In this document: in pieces, positions 8,445 through 16,302 of the stretch
How positions within the stretch are numbered: position 1 is the stretch's first letter
Layout of the letters: the number at the start of each line of letters is the position of its first letter
Assembly: GCF_013415845.1 (NCBI RefSeq)
Contig: NZ_CP058907.1
Span: 868,001-932,000, forward strand
Source of the DNA: Rhodopseudomonas palustris
Lineage (GTDB): Bacteria > Pseudomonadota > Alphaproteobacteria > Rhizobiales > Xanthobacteraceae
Direction: 5' to 3'
DNA length: 64,000 nt
Notes under the pieces: generated by a model
What the model was told of the DNA's origin: nothing
The model's input: the letters and a program-made list of their open reading frames with translations, nothing else
Databases searched by the model: none
Program-made: the position numbers and the translations under genes

Positions 8445-9380
8445 ATGCCGACGTACCTGTTCCTGTCGTCCGGAAATGTTCTTGCCGACCGACGCTACGA
8501 CTTTGCGCGCGAACTCCTGGCGCGCGGCGAGGCGGAGGCGGCCGCCGACCTGCTGGCTCAGGCGGTCGAGCTGGCGCCGGACTTTACCTCGGCGTGGTTC
8601 GCACTCGGGGAAATTCGCCAGGACAGACTGGGCAACCGCGAGGGCGCAGTCGATGCGTTTCGGCGGGCGCGCGCGGCGGACCCGCGCGATCGGCACGGTG
8701 CCGGTTTGCGCCTGATGCGGCTCGGCGCTGCCGATCTCGATGCGATGTCGCCGGCCTATATCGGAGCGTTGTTCGATCAGTATGCGCCGCGGTTCGACAA
8801 GTCGCTGGTCGAGGATCTCGGCTACCGCGGCCCGGCGTTGCTGTTCGAGGCGGTGCGCGAGGTCTGCGAGACCACCGGTCGAGCGATGGCGTTCCGGCGC
8901 GCAATCGATCTCGGCTGTGGCACCGGCTTGGTCGGCCGCGCGTTTGCGCCGATCGTCTCCGAGATCATCGGCTTCGATCTATCGCCGCAGATGATCGAGC
9001 GCGCGCGTGCGACCGGCGTGTATGGCCGGCTTGCGGTGACAGACTTGGTGCAGGGGCTTGCCAACGAGCCACCGGCGAGCGCGGAGCTGATCCTTGCCGC
9101 CGACGTGCTGATCTACATCCAGGACGTCGCGCCGCTGCTGCGCGAAGCCGCGCAGGTGCTGCAGCCGGGCGGCCTGCTCGCGGTCACCGCCGAGACGCAT
9201 GCGGGCGATGGCGTGGTGCTGACGGCCGGGCTGCGGTTCGCTCAGGCGGAAAGCTATCTGCGCGCGGAATTGGAACGTGCCGGGTTTATGGTTGCGCTGC
9301 TGCAATACGCGTCGGCCCGCAACGAGAAGCACACCCCGTTGCCGGGCCTCGTCGTCGTCGCCTTCAGGCCCAACGGCTAG
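8445..9380 (+). CDS. TPR-containing class I SAM methyltransferase
   Basis: A 311-residue protein. Residues about 15-85 look like two tetratricopeptide units (ARELLARGEAEAAADLLAQA; ALGEIRQDRLGNREGAVDAF). Residues about 140-300 form a Rossmann methyltransferase domain with motif I DLGCGTGLVGRAF and the acidic strand IIGFDLSPQMIERA. The LFDQYAPRFDKSLVEDLGYR stretch between them is typical of this alphaproteobacterial methyltransferase group. The substrate is unknown. It is divergent from the exonuclease and followed by a degenerate repeat. Confidence 0.87.
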   Translation: MPTYLFLSSGNVLADRRYDFARELLARGEAEAAADLLAQAVELAPDFTSAWFALGEIRQDRLGNREGAVDAFRRARAADPRDRHGAGLRLMRLGAADLDAMSPAYIGALFDQYAPRFDKSLVEDLGYRGPALLFEAVREVCETTGRAMAFRRAIDLGCGTGLVGRAFAPIVSEIIGFDLSPQMIERARATGVYGRLAVTDLVQGLANEPPASAELILAADVLIYIQDVAPLLREAAQVLQPGGLLAVTAETHAGDGVVLTAGLRFAQAESYLRAELERAGFMVALLQYASARNEKHTPLPGLVVVAFRPNG

Positions 9381-9390
9381 ACCCGACCAC

Positions 9391-9465
9391 GCGAGGAGCG
9401 CAGCGACGATCCTAGCCAGCTAGGTTCACGGAGCCCTGGATTGCGTCGCTTCGCGCGTAATGACG
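9391..9465. repeat. Degenerate palindromic repeat, family 2
   Basis: GCGAGGAGCGCAGCGACGAT on the left and GGATTGCGTCGCTTCGCG followed by AATGACG on the right resemble the family 2 elements best preserved at 32533-32614 and 46585-46669. It is decayed in the middle. It lies between convergent genes. Confidence 0.6.
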
Positions 9466-9479
9466 AGGATGCAGCAAAC

Positions 9480-9504
9480 AAAAACCCCGGCCGCTAGGCC
9501 GGGG
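9480..9504 (-). terminator. Rho-independent terminator of the outer-membrane protein gene
   Basis: Perfect eight-base stem CCCCGGCC (9485-9492) and GGCCGGGG (9497-9504) with loop GCTA. Read on the minus strand it is followed by a run of T, as expected for termination of the gene ending at 9533. Confidence 0.85.
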
Positions 9505-9532
9505 CTCTGTGTCCGTTGCTGTGAGGCGAAGA

Positions 9533-10882
9533 TTAGTACTTCGCGACCACCGGCTGATTGAAGTGATAGTTGATGCCGGTGCGCAGGATGTGTTCGGTGA
9601 CCTTGGTGGTGTTGATGCCGGTGCCGCCGAACACGTCGGTGGTCGAGCCGAGGTCAACGTAGAGATATTCGGTCTTCGAGGTCCAGTTCGGGCCGAGCAG
9701 GCCGAACAGCTGGAACGGAGTCTCGATGCCGGCGCCGGCAGCCCAACCACCCTTGGTGGTCTTGAAGCTGTAGTTGCCGATCGAGCTGACGATGTCGGAC
9801 TTGATGTTGCCGTAGGCGTAGCCGGCCGTGCCGTAGAACAGGGTCGAGCCGAGCGAGTAGCCGATGCGGCCACGCGCAGTGCCGAACCAGGGCAGCTTGG
9901 CGTCATAGTAGGCCCGCGGGCCGAGCACCGAGGCGCGCTGATCCTTCTGGGTCGAACCCTGGAAGTCGGCTTCGACACCGAACACCCAGTTCGAGGCCTG
10001 CCAGTTGTAGCCGATCTGGCCGCCGCCGATGAAGCCATCCGGCGCCAGGTTGAAGGTGTCGGTCTGGCCGCCGCCGAGGGTCAGGCTCGAGCGATCACGT
10101 CCGGTCGCACCGCCGAAATTGCCGCCGATGTACAGGCCAGCCCAGTTCGCCGGCGGCGGGGTGATGTAGGTGCCGTTGCCGCCGATGCGGTAGTTCAGAC
10201 CGGCGCGGAAGATGCTCTCGCGCACTTCGGTGCGCAGGCTCTGATTGCCGAAGAAGTCGGTCTGGTTGCCGAGGTCGAGATACAGATATTCGATCTTGCC
10301 GGTCCAGTTGCCGCCCAGCGCAGCTTCCACACCCGAGCCGATCACCCAGCCGGAGCGGGTCTTGCTGTTGTCGAACGCCACCAGACCACCTTCGGTGACG
10401 GTGGTCTTGACGCTGCCGACCGCATAACCGCCGGTGAAGTAGGCGACCGCCGGGCCGCGTACGAGGCCGACGCGGCCGCGCACGGTGCCGAACCAGTCGA
10501 GCTTCTGGTTGTAGTTGGTGGCGAGGCCGTTGAGCGAGGTATAGCCGTCGCTGGCGCCGCTGCCCTGGATGTCGGCTTCAAGGCCTAGCAGCATCGGGCC
10601 GAGGAAGGAGCCGAGCTGCCAGTTGTAGCCGATCTGGCCGCCACCGATCACGCCCTGCGGCTGCAGGTAGGTGGTGTTCAGCGAGGCGCCGCCCGGATAG
10701 GCGTGCGTCTGAAGGTTACGGCCGAGGCCGACGCCGACGTTGGCGCCGATGTAGAAGCCCGTCCAGTCATAGACGGCGGCAACCGGGGCCTTCAGGTACG
10801 GAGCCTTGACGGCGAGATCGGCCGCTTGGGCGCTGACGGCGGCGGTGCCAGCCAGCACGACGCCGGCGAAAATGCGTTTCAT
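9533..10882 (-). CDS. Outer-membrane beta-barrel protein with two tandem barrel domains
   Basis: A 449-residue exported protein. Residues 1-20 are a Sec signal peptide ending AQA. Two homologous Omp25/RopB-like eight-strand barrel domains follow: residues about 40-238 (WTGFYIGANVG through FRAGLNYRIGG) and about 247-449 (WAGLYIGGNFGG to the C-terminus). Shared blocks are GGGQIGYNWQ, EYLY(L/V)DLG and a closing GLNY/GINY strand. A proline-rich linker (TYITPPPAN) joins them. Family members usually have one barrel of roughly 200-280 residues. It probably has a structural or surface role. The gene has its own terminator and a long upstream region. Confidence 0.9.
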   Translation of the reverse strand: MKRIFAGVVLAGTAAVSAQAADLAVKAPYLKAPVAAVYDWTGFYIGANVGVGLGRNLQTHAYPGGASLNTTYLQPQGVIGGGQIGYNWQLGSFLGPMLLGLEADIQGSGASDGYTSLNGLATNYNQKLDWFGTVRGRVGLVRGPAVAYFTGGYAVGSVKTTVTEGGLVAFDNSKTRSGWVIGSGVEAALGGNWTGKIEYLYLDLGNQTDFFGNQSLRTEVRESIFRAGLNYRIGGNGTYITPPPANWAGLYIGGNFGGATGRDRSSLTLGGGQTDTFNLAPDGFIGGGQIGYNWQASNWVFGVEADFQGSTQKDQRASVLGPRAYYDAKLPWFGTARGRIGYSLGSTLFYGTAGYAYGNIKSDIVSSIGNYSFKTTKGGWAAGAGIETPFQLFGLLGPNWTSKTEYLYVDLGSTTDVFGGTGINTTKVTEHILRTGINYHFNQPVVAKY

Positions 10883-11225
10883 GGACGGGAATCCCCTCTT
10901 AAACCTGCGCGAACATTACGGGGGCGGCGCCGAGTCGTCTGTACCCGGGCGGCCACACCCGCCGGAAATCGCGGGTAAACAATTGATTGAAGCGGTAAAT
11001 CCCGATTTTCAAAGTTCCGGGGTGCGGCGACGAGTCGCCCTCGGATTACCCGCCGCGCGGCAGAAACATCGCTTGCTGCGGGTATCTGGCGAAAATTCAC
11101 CCGGTTGATGGGTTGCGCAGCTTCGCGGCTCTGCCCAGGATGGTTTTGCCGCAGAAGCGCACAGCGCCGCGGCCGAACGAGAACCGGTCTTTTCGAGCCG
11201 GCACATCCAAGGGGAGAGAAACTCG
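10883..11225. other. Divergent intergenic region (outer-membrane protein / ABC binding protein)
   Basis: About 343 bases upstream of two divergent genes. It must hold both promoters. AT-richer stretches near 10975-11015 are the likeliest promoter area, but no hexamer pair was convincing. No gene, repeat family or operator palindrome was recognised. Confidence 0.4.
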
Positions 11226-12446
11226 ATGAATCTGCGCACCAGCTCCGTCCGCACGTCCGTGGCGGCGATCGCGGCGATGATGTTGACCGCGGGGGCGGCA
11301 ATTGCGGCGGACAAGAAATACGATCCGGGCGCCAGCGACACCGAAATCAAGATCGGCCAGACCGTCCCGCATTCCGGCCCCGGCTCGCTCTACGGCGTGC
11401 TCGGCCGCGTCGGCGAAGCCTATTTCCAGATGCTGAACGAGAAGGGCGGCATCAACGGCCGCAAGATCAAGTTCATCACCCTGGACGACTCCTACAGCGC
11501 GCCGAAGGCGGTGGAAGCGACCCGCCGGCTGGTCGAACAAGAGGAAGTGCTGGCGCTGTACGGCTCGCTCGGCACCGCGCCTCAGACCGCGGTCCATAAG
11601 TATCTGAATTCCAAGAAGGTTCCGCAGCTTTTGCTGAACACCGGGGCGTCGAAATGGAACGACCCGAAGAACTTCAAATGGACCATGGCGGGGCTGCCGC
11701 TGTACCCGACCGAAGCACGCATCCTTGCCAAGCACGTTGTCGCGGTGAAGCCCGACGCCAAGGTCGCGATCCTCTACCAGAACGACGATTTCGGCCGTGA
11801 CTTCCTGGCGCCGTTCAAGAAGGTGCTGGAAGAGGCCGGCGGCAAGGCCAAGGTGGTGGCGGAAGCCAGCTACGACCTGACCGAGCCGACGATCGACTCG
11901 CAGATCATCAACCTGTCGAAGTCCGGCGCCGACGTGTTCTTCAACATCACCACCGGCAAGGCGACCTCGCAATCGATCCGCAAGATCGCCGAGATCGGCT
12001 GGAAGCCGCTGCATTTGCTGTCGGCTGGCTCGACCGGCCGCTCGATCCTGAACGCCGCCGGGCTCGACAACGCCAAGGGCATCGTGGCGATCCGCTACTC
12101 CAAGGAAGTCGGCGTGCCGCGGTTCGAGAACGATCCCGACGTAAAGGCATTCGAGGAGCTGCGCGCCAAGTATCTGCCCAACGTCGATAAGGACAACACC
12201 ATCGCGTACGCGGGCTACGGCCAGGCCGTGACGATGGCCGAGATCCTGCGCCGCTGCGGCGATAACCTGACCCGCGAAAACGTGATCAAGCAGGCGACCT
12301 CGCTGAAAGGCTTCCACTCGCCCTACTTCCTCGACGGCATCGACTACAGCTACACGCCGGACGACTACACCCCGATGAAGACCCTCTACATCGCCACCTT
12401 CAACGGCACCGATTGGGACATCTCGGAGAAGCCGTTCACGGAGTAG
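11226..12446 (+). CDS. ABC transporter substrate-binding protein (Leu/Ile/Val-type)
   Basis: A 406-residue periplasmic binding protein of the type 1 fold used by branched-chain amino acid (HAAT) transporters. An N-terminal signal peptide ends near AAIAA. The mature part begins with TEIKIGQTVPHSGPGSLYG, then GGINGRKIKFITLDDSY and VEQEEVLALYGSLGTAPQTA, all typical of the family. GGGGAGAG lies just before the ATG. No permease or ATPase gene is nearby, so this is an orphan receptor whose transporter must be elsewhere. Ligand unknown: an amino acid, or an aromatic or fatty acid as for many Rhodopseudomonas relatives. Confidence 0.92.
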   Translation: MNLRTSSVRTSVAAIAAMMLTAGAAIAADKKYDPGASDTEIKIGQTVPHSGPGSLYGVLGRVGEAYFQMLNEKGGINGRKIKFITLDDSYSAPKAVEATRRLVEQEEVLALYGSLGTAPQTAVHKYLNSKKVPQLLLNTGASKWNDPKNFKWTMAGLPLYPTEARILAKHVVAVKPDAKVAILYQNDDFGRDFLAPFKKVLEEAGGKAKVVAEASYDLTEPTIDSQIINLSKSGADVFFNITTGKATSQSIRKIAEIGWKPLHLLSAGSTGRSILNAAGLDNAKGIVAIRYSKEVGVPRFENDPDVKAFEELRAKYLPNVDKDNTIAYAGYGQAVTMAEILRRCGDNLTRENVIKQATSLKGFHSPYFLDGIDYSYTPDDYTPMKTLYIATFNGTDWDISEKPFTE

Positions 12447-12514
12447 GCGCGCGGATCCGCGTTTGCCCTTCGAGTGAGGGGTATCGCGGCGCCATCCCGA
12501 CACGTCGCTGCGTT

Positions 12515-12537
12515 ATGGCCGGGCTCGTCCCGGCCAT
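12515..12537. repeat. Short palindrome, family 5 (ATGGCCGGG type)
   Basis: Perfect nine-base arms ATGGCCGGG and CCCGGCCAT around CTCGT. This sequence type is a common REP-like palindrome in Bradyrhizobium relatives. It lies downstream of the binding-protein gene and could also act as a weak terminator. Confidence 0.65.
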
Positions 12538-12621
12538 TCACGTTTTGGGCGGCTCCGCCGTCGTCGAGCATTTCTCGCGCCGAACCTCGACCGCCGCACG
12601 GTGAATGCCTAGCTTGGCAGG

Positions 12622-15348
12622 GTGAGCCTCGCCGATTCCTCTCTTGATCTGCTGCCCGACCGGTTCCGCCGCTGGTTCGCCGAACGCGGCTGGGTGCCGC
12701 GCGATCATCAGCTCGCGCTTTTGGAAAAGGCACGGGCGCAACGCTCCGCCCTGCTGATCGCGCCGACCGGCGCCGGCAAGACCCTGGCTGGTTTCCTCCC
12801 ATCGCTGGTGGAGCTGAGCGGGGCGGCGCCTAACCTCTCCCCGCTCGCGGGGAGAGGTCGACTTGCTGGCGTAGCCGGCAAGTCGGGTGAGGGGGCTGAT
12901 GAATCTCCACTTGCGGAAGTGGCGCTCACGACCGCGACGCCCCCTCATCCGGCGCAGCAAGCTGCGCTTGCCGCGCCACCTTCTCTCAGCGCGCGGGGAG
13001 ACGGAATGGTCTCGCGGAGCGGCGGGCTGCATACACTCTACATCTCTCCACTCAAGGCGCTGGCGGTCGACATCGCGCGTAATCTCGAAACGCCGATCGC
13101 GGAGATGAAGCTGCCGATCCGCGTCGAAACCCGCACCGGCGACACGCCGGTGTCACGGCGGACGCGGCAGCGCAAATATCCGCCCGACATCCTGCTAACC
13201 ACGCCGGAGCAGCTCGCGCTGCTGCTCGCCTCCGACGATGCGCCCTATCTGTTCGGCACCCTGCGGCGGATCGTGCTCGACGAGCTGCATGCGCTGGTCA
13301 CGTCCAAGCGCGGCGATCTGCTATCGCTCGGGCTCGCCCGGCTGTGGCGGATCGCGCCGCAGCTCCGCGCCATCGGTCTGTCGGCGACGGTCGCCGATCC
13401 CGACGAACTCGCCCGCTTTCTGGTGCCGCAGCCCTTTGTCCCCTCTCCCGCAAGGGGAGAGGGAGACGAGAGGGCCGTTGATCAAGCCGACATCGTCGTC
13501 GCCACCGGCGCCGCGCCGCCGATCGTCGAGATGCTCGACACCAAGGAACGGCTGCCGTGGGCCGGGCACTCTGCGCGCCACGCGCTGCCGGAGATCTACG
13601 ATCTAATCCGGCGCAACACCACGACGCTGGTGTTCGTCAACACCCGCAGCCAGGCCGAGATGCTGTTCCAGGAGCTGTGGCGGATCAACGACGACAACCT
13701 TGCGATCGCGCTGCATCACGGCTCGCTCGATGTCGGTCAGCGCCGCAAGGTCGAGGACGCGATGGCAGCGGGCCGCTTGCGCGGAGTTGTTTGTACGTCG
13801 TCGCTCGATCTCGGCGTCGACTGGGGCGACGTCGATCTCGTGGTCAATGTCGGCGCGCCGAAAGGCTCGTCGCGGCTGATGCAGCGCATCGGCCGTGCTA
13901 ACCACCGCATCGACGAAGCCTCGCGCGCCGTGCTGGTGCCGTCCAATCGCTTCGAAGTGCTGGAATGCGTCGCCGCAATCGATGCTGTCGCCGAGAATGC
14001 GCAGGACACGCCGCCGCAGCGCAAGGGCGCGCTCGACGTGCTGGCGCAGCACATTCTCGGCTGCGCCTGCGGCGAACCGTTTGTCGCCGATGATCTGTAT
14101 GTGGAAATTCGCAGCGCTGCGCCCTATGCGGATCTGTCGCGCGGCGATTTCGACGACACGCTCGATTTCGTCGCCAGCGGCGGCTACGCGCTGAAGAGCT
14201 ACGAGCGCTTCGCCCGCATCAAGCAGGACAAGCAGGACAAATGGCGCGTCGCCAATCCGAAGGTGCGGCAGGCCTATCGCCTGAATGTCGGCACCATCGT
14301 CGAAGAGGCGATGCTGAAGGTGAAGCTGGTGCGCTCGTCGCGCGCCAAGGGTGGCGGCAGCACCGGCGCGATCGCGCGCGGCGGGCGGATGCTCGGCCAG
14401 ATCGAAGAGGGCTTCATCGAAGGCCTGACAGCCGGCGACACCTTCGTGTTCGGCGGCGAGGTGGTGCGCTACGAGGCGATGATGGAGGATCAGGTCTACG
14501 TCTCGCGCGCCCACGACAAGGATGCGCGGGTGCCGTCCTATATGGGCGGCAAGTTTCCGCTGTCGACTTACTTGGCCGAACGCGTCCGTGGCCTGCTCGC
14601 CGACAAGAAGACGTGGAAAGGTCTGCCCGATCAGGTGCGCGACTGGCTGGCGCTGCAGACCAAGGCGTCGAAAGTGCCCGGCCGCAGCGAGCTGGTTGTC
14701 GAGACGTTTCCGCGCGCCGCCAAGTACTATCTGGTCTGCTATCCGTTCGAGGGCCGGCTGGCGCATCAGACGCTGGGCATGCTGCTGACGCGGCGGCTGG
14801 AACGCGCCCGCGCCCGGCCGCTCGGCTTCGTCGCCAACGAATACGCGCTCGCGGTGTGGGGGCTCAGCGACATGTCGCAGATGATCCGGCAGGGCCGACT
14901 CGATCTCGATGCGCTGTTCGATCCGGACATGCTGGGCGACGACCTCGAAGCCTGGCTCGCGGAATCGGCGCTGATGAAGCGCACCTTCCGCAACTGCGCG
15001 ATCATTTCCGGCCTGATCGCGCGGCGCTTCGCCGGCGAAGAGAAGTCGCGCCGCCAGGTGCTGTTCTCGACAGACCTCGTCTACGACGTGCTCAACAAGC
15101 ATCAGCCCGACCATGTGTTGCTGCGCGCCGCCCGCGCCGACGCCGCCACCGGGCTGCTCGATCTGCGGCGACTGAGTGATATGCTGATGCGAATCAACGG
15201 GCGCATCGTCCACAAGGAACTCGACCGGGTTTCGCCGCTCGCGGTGCCGGTGATGCTGGAAATCGGCCGGGAAGCCGTGTACGGCGAGGCCTCCGATGTC
15301 CTGCTCGCCGAAGCCGCCGATGAACTGGTGCGCGAGGCAATGAGCTGA
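12622..15348 (+). CDS. lhr: Ligase-associated DEXH-box helicase (Lhr-like)
   Basis: A 908-residue superfamily 2 DNA helicase of the TIGR04121 type that works with the associated ligase and nucleases. Walker A APTGAGKT (47-54), DELH (220-223) and SAT (254-256) are present, then the second RecA domain (TTLVFVNTRSQAEMLF, ALHHGSL, MQRIGRANHR), a winged-helix region and the Lhr C-terminal core. Two in-frame insertions correspond to palindromic repeats: residues about 68-133, between Walker A and motif Ia, and about 271-284, after motif III. The start is GTG. Its TGA stop is the only stop between this frame and pdeM. Confidence 0.95.
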   Translation: MSLADSSLDLLPDRFRRWFAERGWVPRDHQLALLEKARAQRSALLIAPTGAGKTLAGFLPSLVELSGAAPNLSPLAGRGRLAGVAGKSGEGADESPLAEVALTTATPPHPAQQAALAAPPSLSARGDGMVSRSGGLHTLYISPLKALAVDIARNLETPIAEMKLPIRVETRTGDTPVSRRTRQRKYPPDILLTTPEQLALLLASDDAPYLFGTLRRIVLDELHALVTSKRGDLLSLGLARLWRIAPQLRAIGLSATVADPDELARFLVPQPFVPSPARGEGDERAVDQADIVVATGAAPPIVEMLDTKERLPWAGHSARHALPEIYDLIRRNTTTLVFVNTRSQAEMLFQELWRINDDNLAIALHHGSLDVGQRRKVEDAMAAGRLRGVVCTSSLDLGVDWGDVDLVVNVGAPKGSSRLMQRIGRANHRIDEASRAVLVPSNRFEVLECVAAIDAVAENAQDTPPQRKGALDVLAQHILGCACGEPFVADDLYVEIRSAAPYADLSRGDFDDTLDFVASGGYALKSYERFARIKQDKQDKWRVANPKVRQAYRLNVGTIVEEAMLKVKLVRSSRAKGGGSTGAIARGGRMLGQIEEGFIEGLTAGDTFVFGGEVVRYEAMMEDQVYVSRAHDKDARVPSYMGGKFPLSTYLAERVRGLLADKKTWKGLPDQVRDWLALQTKASKVPGRSELVVETFPRAAKYYLVCYPFEGRLAHQTLGMLLTRRLERARARPLGFVANEYALAVWGLSDMSQMIRQGRLDLDALFDPDMLGDDLEAWLAESALMKRTFRNCAIISGLIARRFAGEEKSRRQVLFSTDLVYDVLNKHQPDHVLLRAARADAATGLLDLRRLSDMLMRINGRIVHKELDRVSPLAVPVMLEIGREAVYGEASDVLLAEAADELVREAMS
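12832..13003. repeat. Palindromic repeat, family 3, in frame inside the helicase gene (copy 1)
   Basis: Left part AACCTCTCCCCGCTCGCGGG and GTCGGGTGAGGGGG; right part CCCCCTCATCCGGCGCAGCA and CTCTCAGCGCGCGGGGAG, facing each other in inverted orientation. It is translated within the helicase as a low-complexity segment of about 60 residues between Walker A and motif Ia. Confidence 0.8.
13441..13463. repeat. Palindromic repeat, family 3 half-element inside the helicase gene (copy 2)
   Basis: Nine-base arms CCCTCTCCC (13441-13449) and GGGAGAGGG (13455-13463) around a short loop. This is the terminal hairpin of the family 3 element. It encodes PSPARGEGD in the helicase, just after motif III. Confidence 0.78.
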
Positions 15349-15354
15349 TGTCTT

Positions 15355-15471
15355 CTCCCTCCCCCTTGCGGGGAGGGTCGGGGTGGGGGGTGCCACAGGC
15401 ACGTCATTCAATTGAGAAGCCAAACCGCTTGGACCCCCACCCCCGACCCCTCCCCGCAAGGGGGAGGGGAG
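15355..15471. repeat. Palindromic repeat, family 3, between helicase and pdeM
   Basis: A long, nearly perfect inverted repeat: left arm 15355-15390, right arm 15434-15471, with a loop of about 43 bases. Each arm itself contains a CCCTCCCC/GGGGAGGG-type hairpin. It fills the gap between the helicase stop and the readable start of pdeM, and its right arm is coding for pdeM residues about 9-20. Confidence 0.9.
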
Positions 15472-16134
15472 CAGAGCGTCACCATCGCCGGTGCCGCGTT
15501 CGTCGCTGATCTGTCGGGCGCGCTGTACTGGGAAGACGAGCGGCTACTGGTCGTCTCCGATCTGCATCTGGAAAAAGGGTCGAGCTTCGCGATGCGCGGC
15601 GTGCTGCTGCCGCCTTACGACACGGTGGCGACGCTCGGACGGCTCGGCGCGGTGATCGCCCGGTTCAATCCTGCAACCGTGATCGCGCTCGGCGACAGCT
15701 TTCACGACCGCGACGCCCATGGCCGGCTGTCGCCCGCCAATCGTGACATCCTCACCGCGCTGCAGGCGCGGCGCGACTGGATCTGGATCGCCGGTAATCA
15801 CGATCCCGATCTGCCCTGCGATCTTGGCGGCAGCGTTGCCGCGGAGGTGGCGGTCGGCACCGTCGCGTTCCGCCACGAGCCGACCGGCGCCTGCGGTGAG
15901 ATCGCCGGCCACCTGCATCCGAAGGCGAGGGTCAGCCGCCGCGGCCGCAGCATCGAGCGGCGCTGCTTTGCCGGCGACGGCACGCGCGTGGTGATGCCGG
16001 CGTTCGGCGCCTATACGGGCGGGCTGAACATTCGCGACGCAGCGTTCGCGAGACTGTTCGGCGGCGCGGCTTTCACGGCCCACGTGCTCGGCGACAACCG
16101 CCTCCACGCCATCGCCGCCTCGCGCTGTTGCTGA
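15412..16134 (+). CDS. pdeM: Ligase-associated DNA damage response endonuclease PdeM
   Basis: A calcineurin-like metallophosphoesterase of the TIGR04123 family, predicted to cut DNA together with the Lhr-like helicase and ligase. Metal-binding motifs are SDLHLEKG (Asp50, His52), LGDSFHD (Asp95), AGNHDP (Asn129, His130) and GHLHPKA (His167, His169). The first 20 residues (with TPTPDPSPQGGGEQ) come from the palindromic repeat; the family domain proper starts around residue 22. The only usual start codon upstream of the domain is the TTG at 15412, in the loop of the repeat, with no clear ribosome-binding site. It is in the same frame as the helicase. Confidence 0.88.
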   Translation: MRSQTAWTPTPDPSPQGGGEQSVTIAGAAFVADLSGALYWEDERLLVVSDLHLEKGSSFAMRGVLLPPYDTVATLGRLGAVIARFNPATVIALGDSFHDRDAHGRLSPANRDILTALQARRDWIWIAGNHDPDLPCDLGGSVAAEVAVGTVAFRHEPTGACGEIAGHLHPKARVSRRGRSIERRCFAGDGTRVVMPAFGAYTGGLNIRDAAFARLFGGAAFTAHVLGDNRLHAIAASRCC

Positions 16135-16158
16135 CAGTTAGCTAAGCACTACCCACGA

Positions 16159-16257
16159 GTCATTCCGGGGCGCTCGCAAAGCGAGCGAGCCCGGAATCTC
16201 GACGGCTGCGATGTTGGGCGAGATTCCGGGTTCGCGCTACGCGCGCCCCGGAATGAC
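16159..16257. repeat. Palindromic repeat, family 1
   Basis: Same nested design as at 1929-2024: CATTCCGGGGCGC and GCGCGCCCCGGAATG outside, CCCGGAATC and GATTCCGGG inside. It lies between the convergent pdeM and LysR genes. Confidence 0.85.
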
Positions 16258-16302
16258 CCGCTGAGAGGTCGAGATGATTGACGGGCCTCAAGCCGCAACG
16301 TC

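Noticed and set aside
7766..9415. A 549-codon open frame on the plus strand
   Set aside because: It is antisense to the exonuclease and out of frame with the methyltransferase; both of those have strong motifs.
13603..15459. A 618-codon open frame on the minus strand
   Set aside because: Antisense to the helicase, with no family-like sequence.
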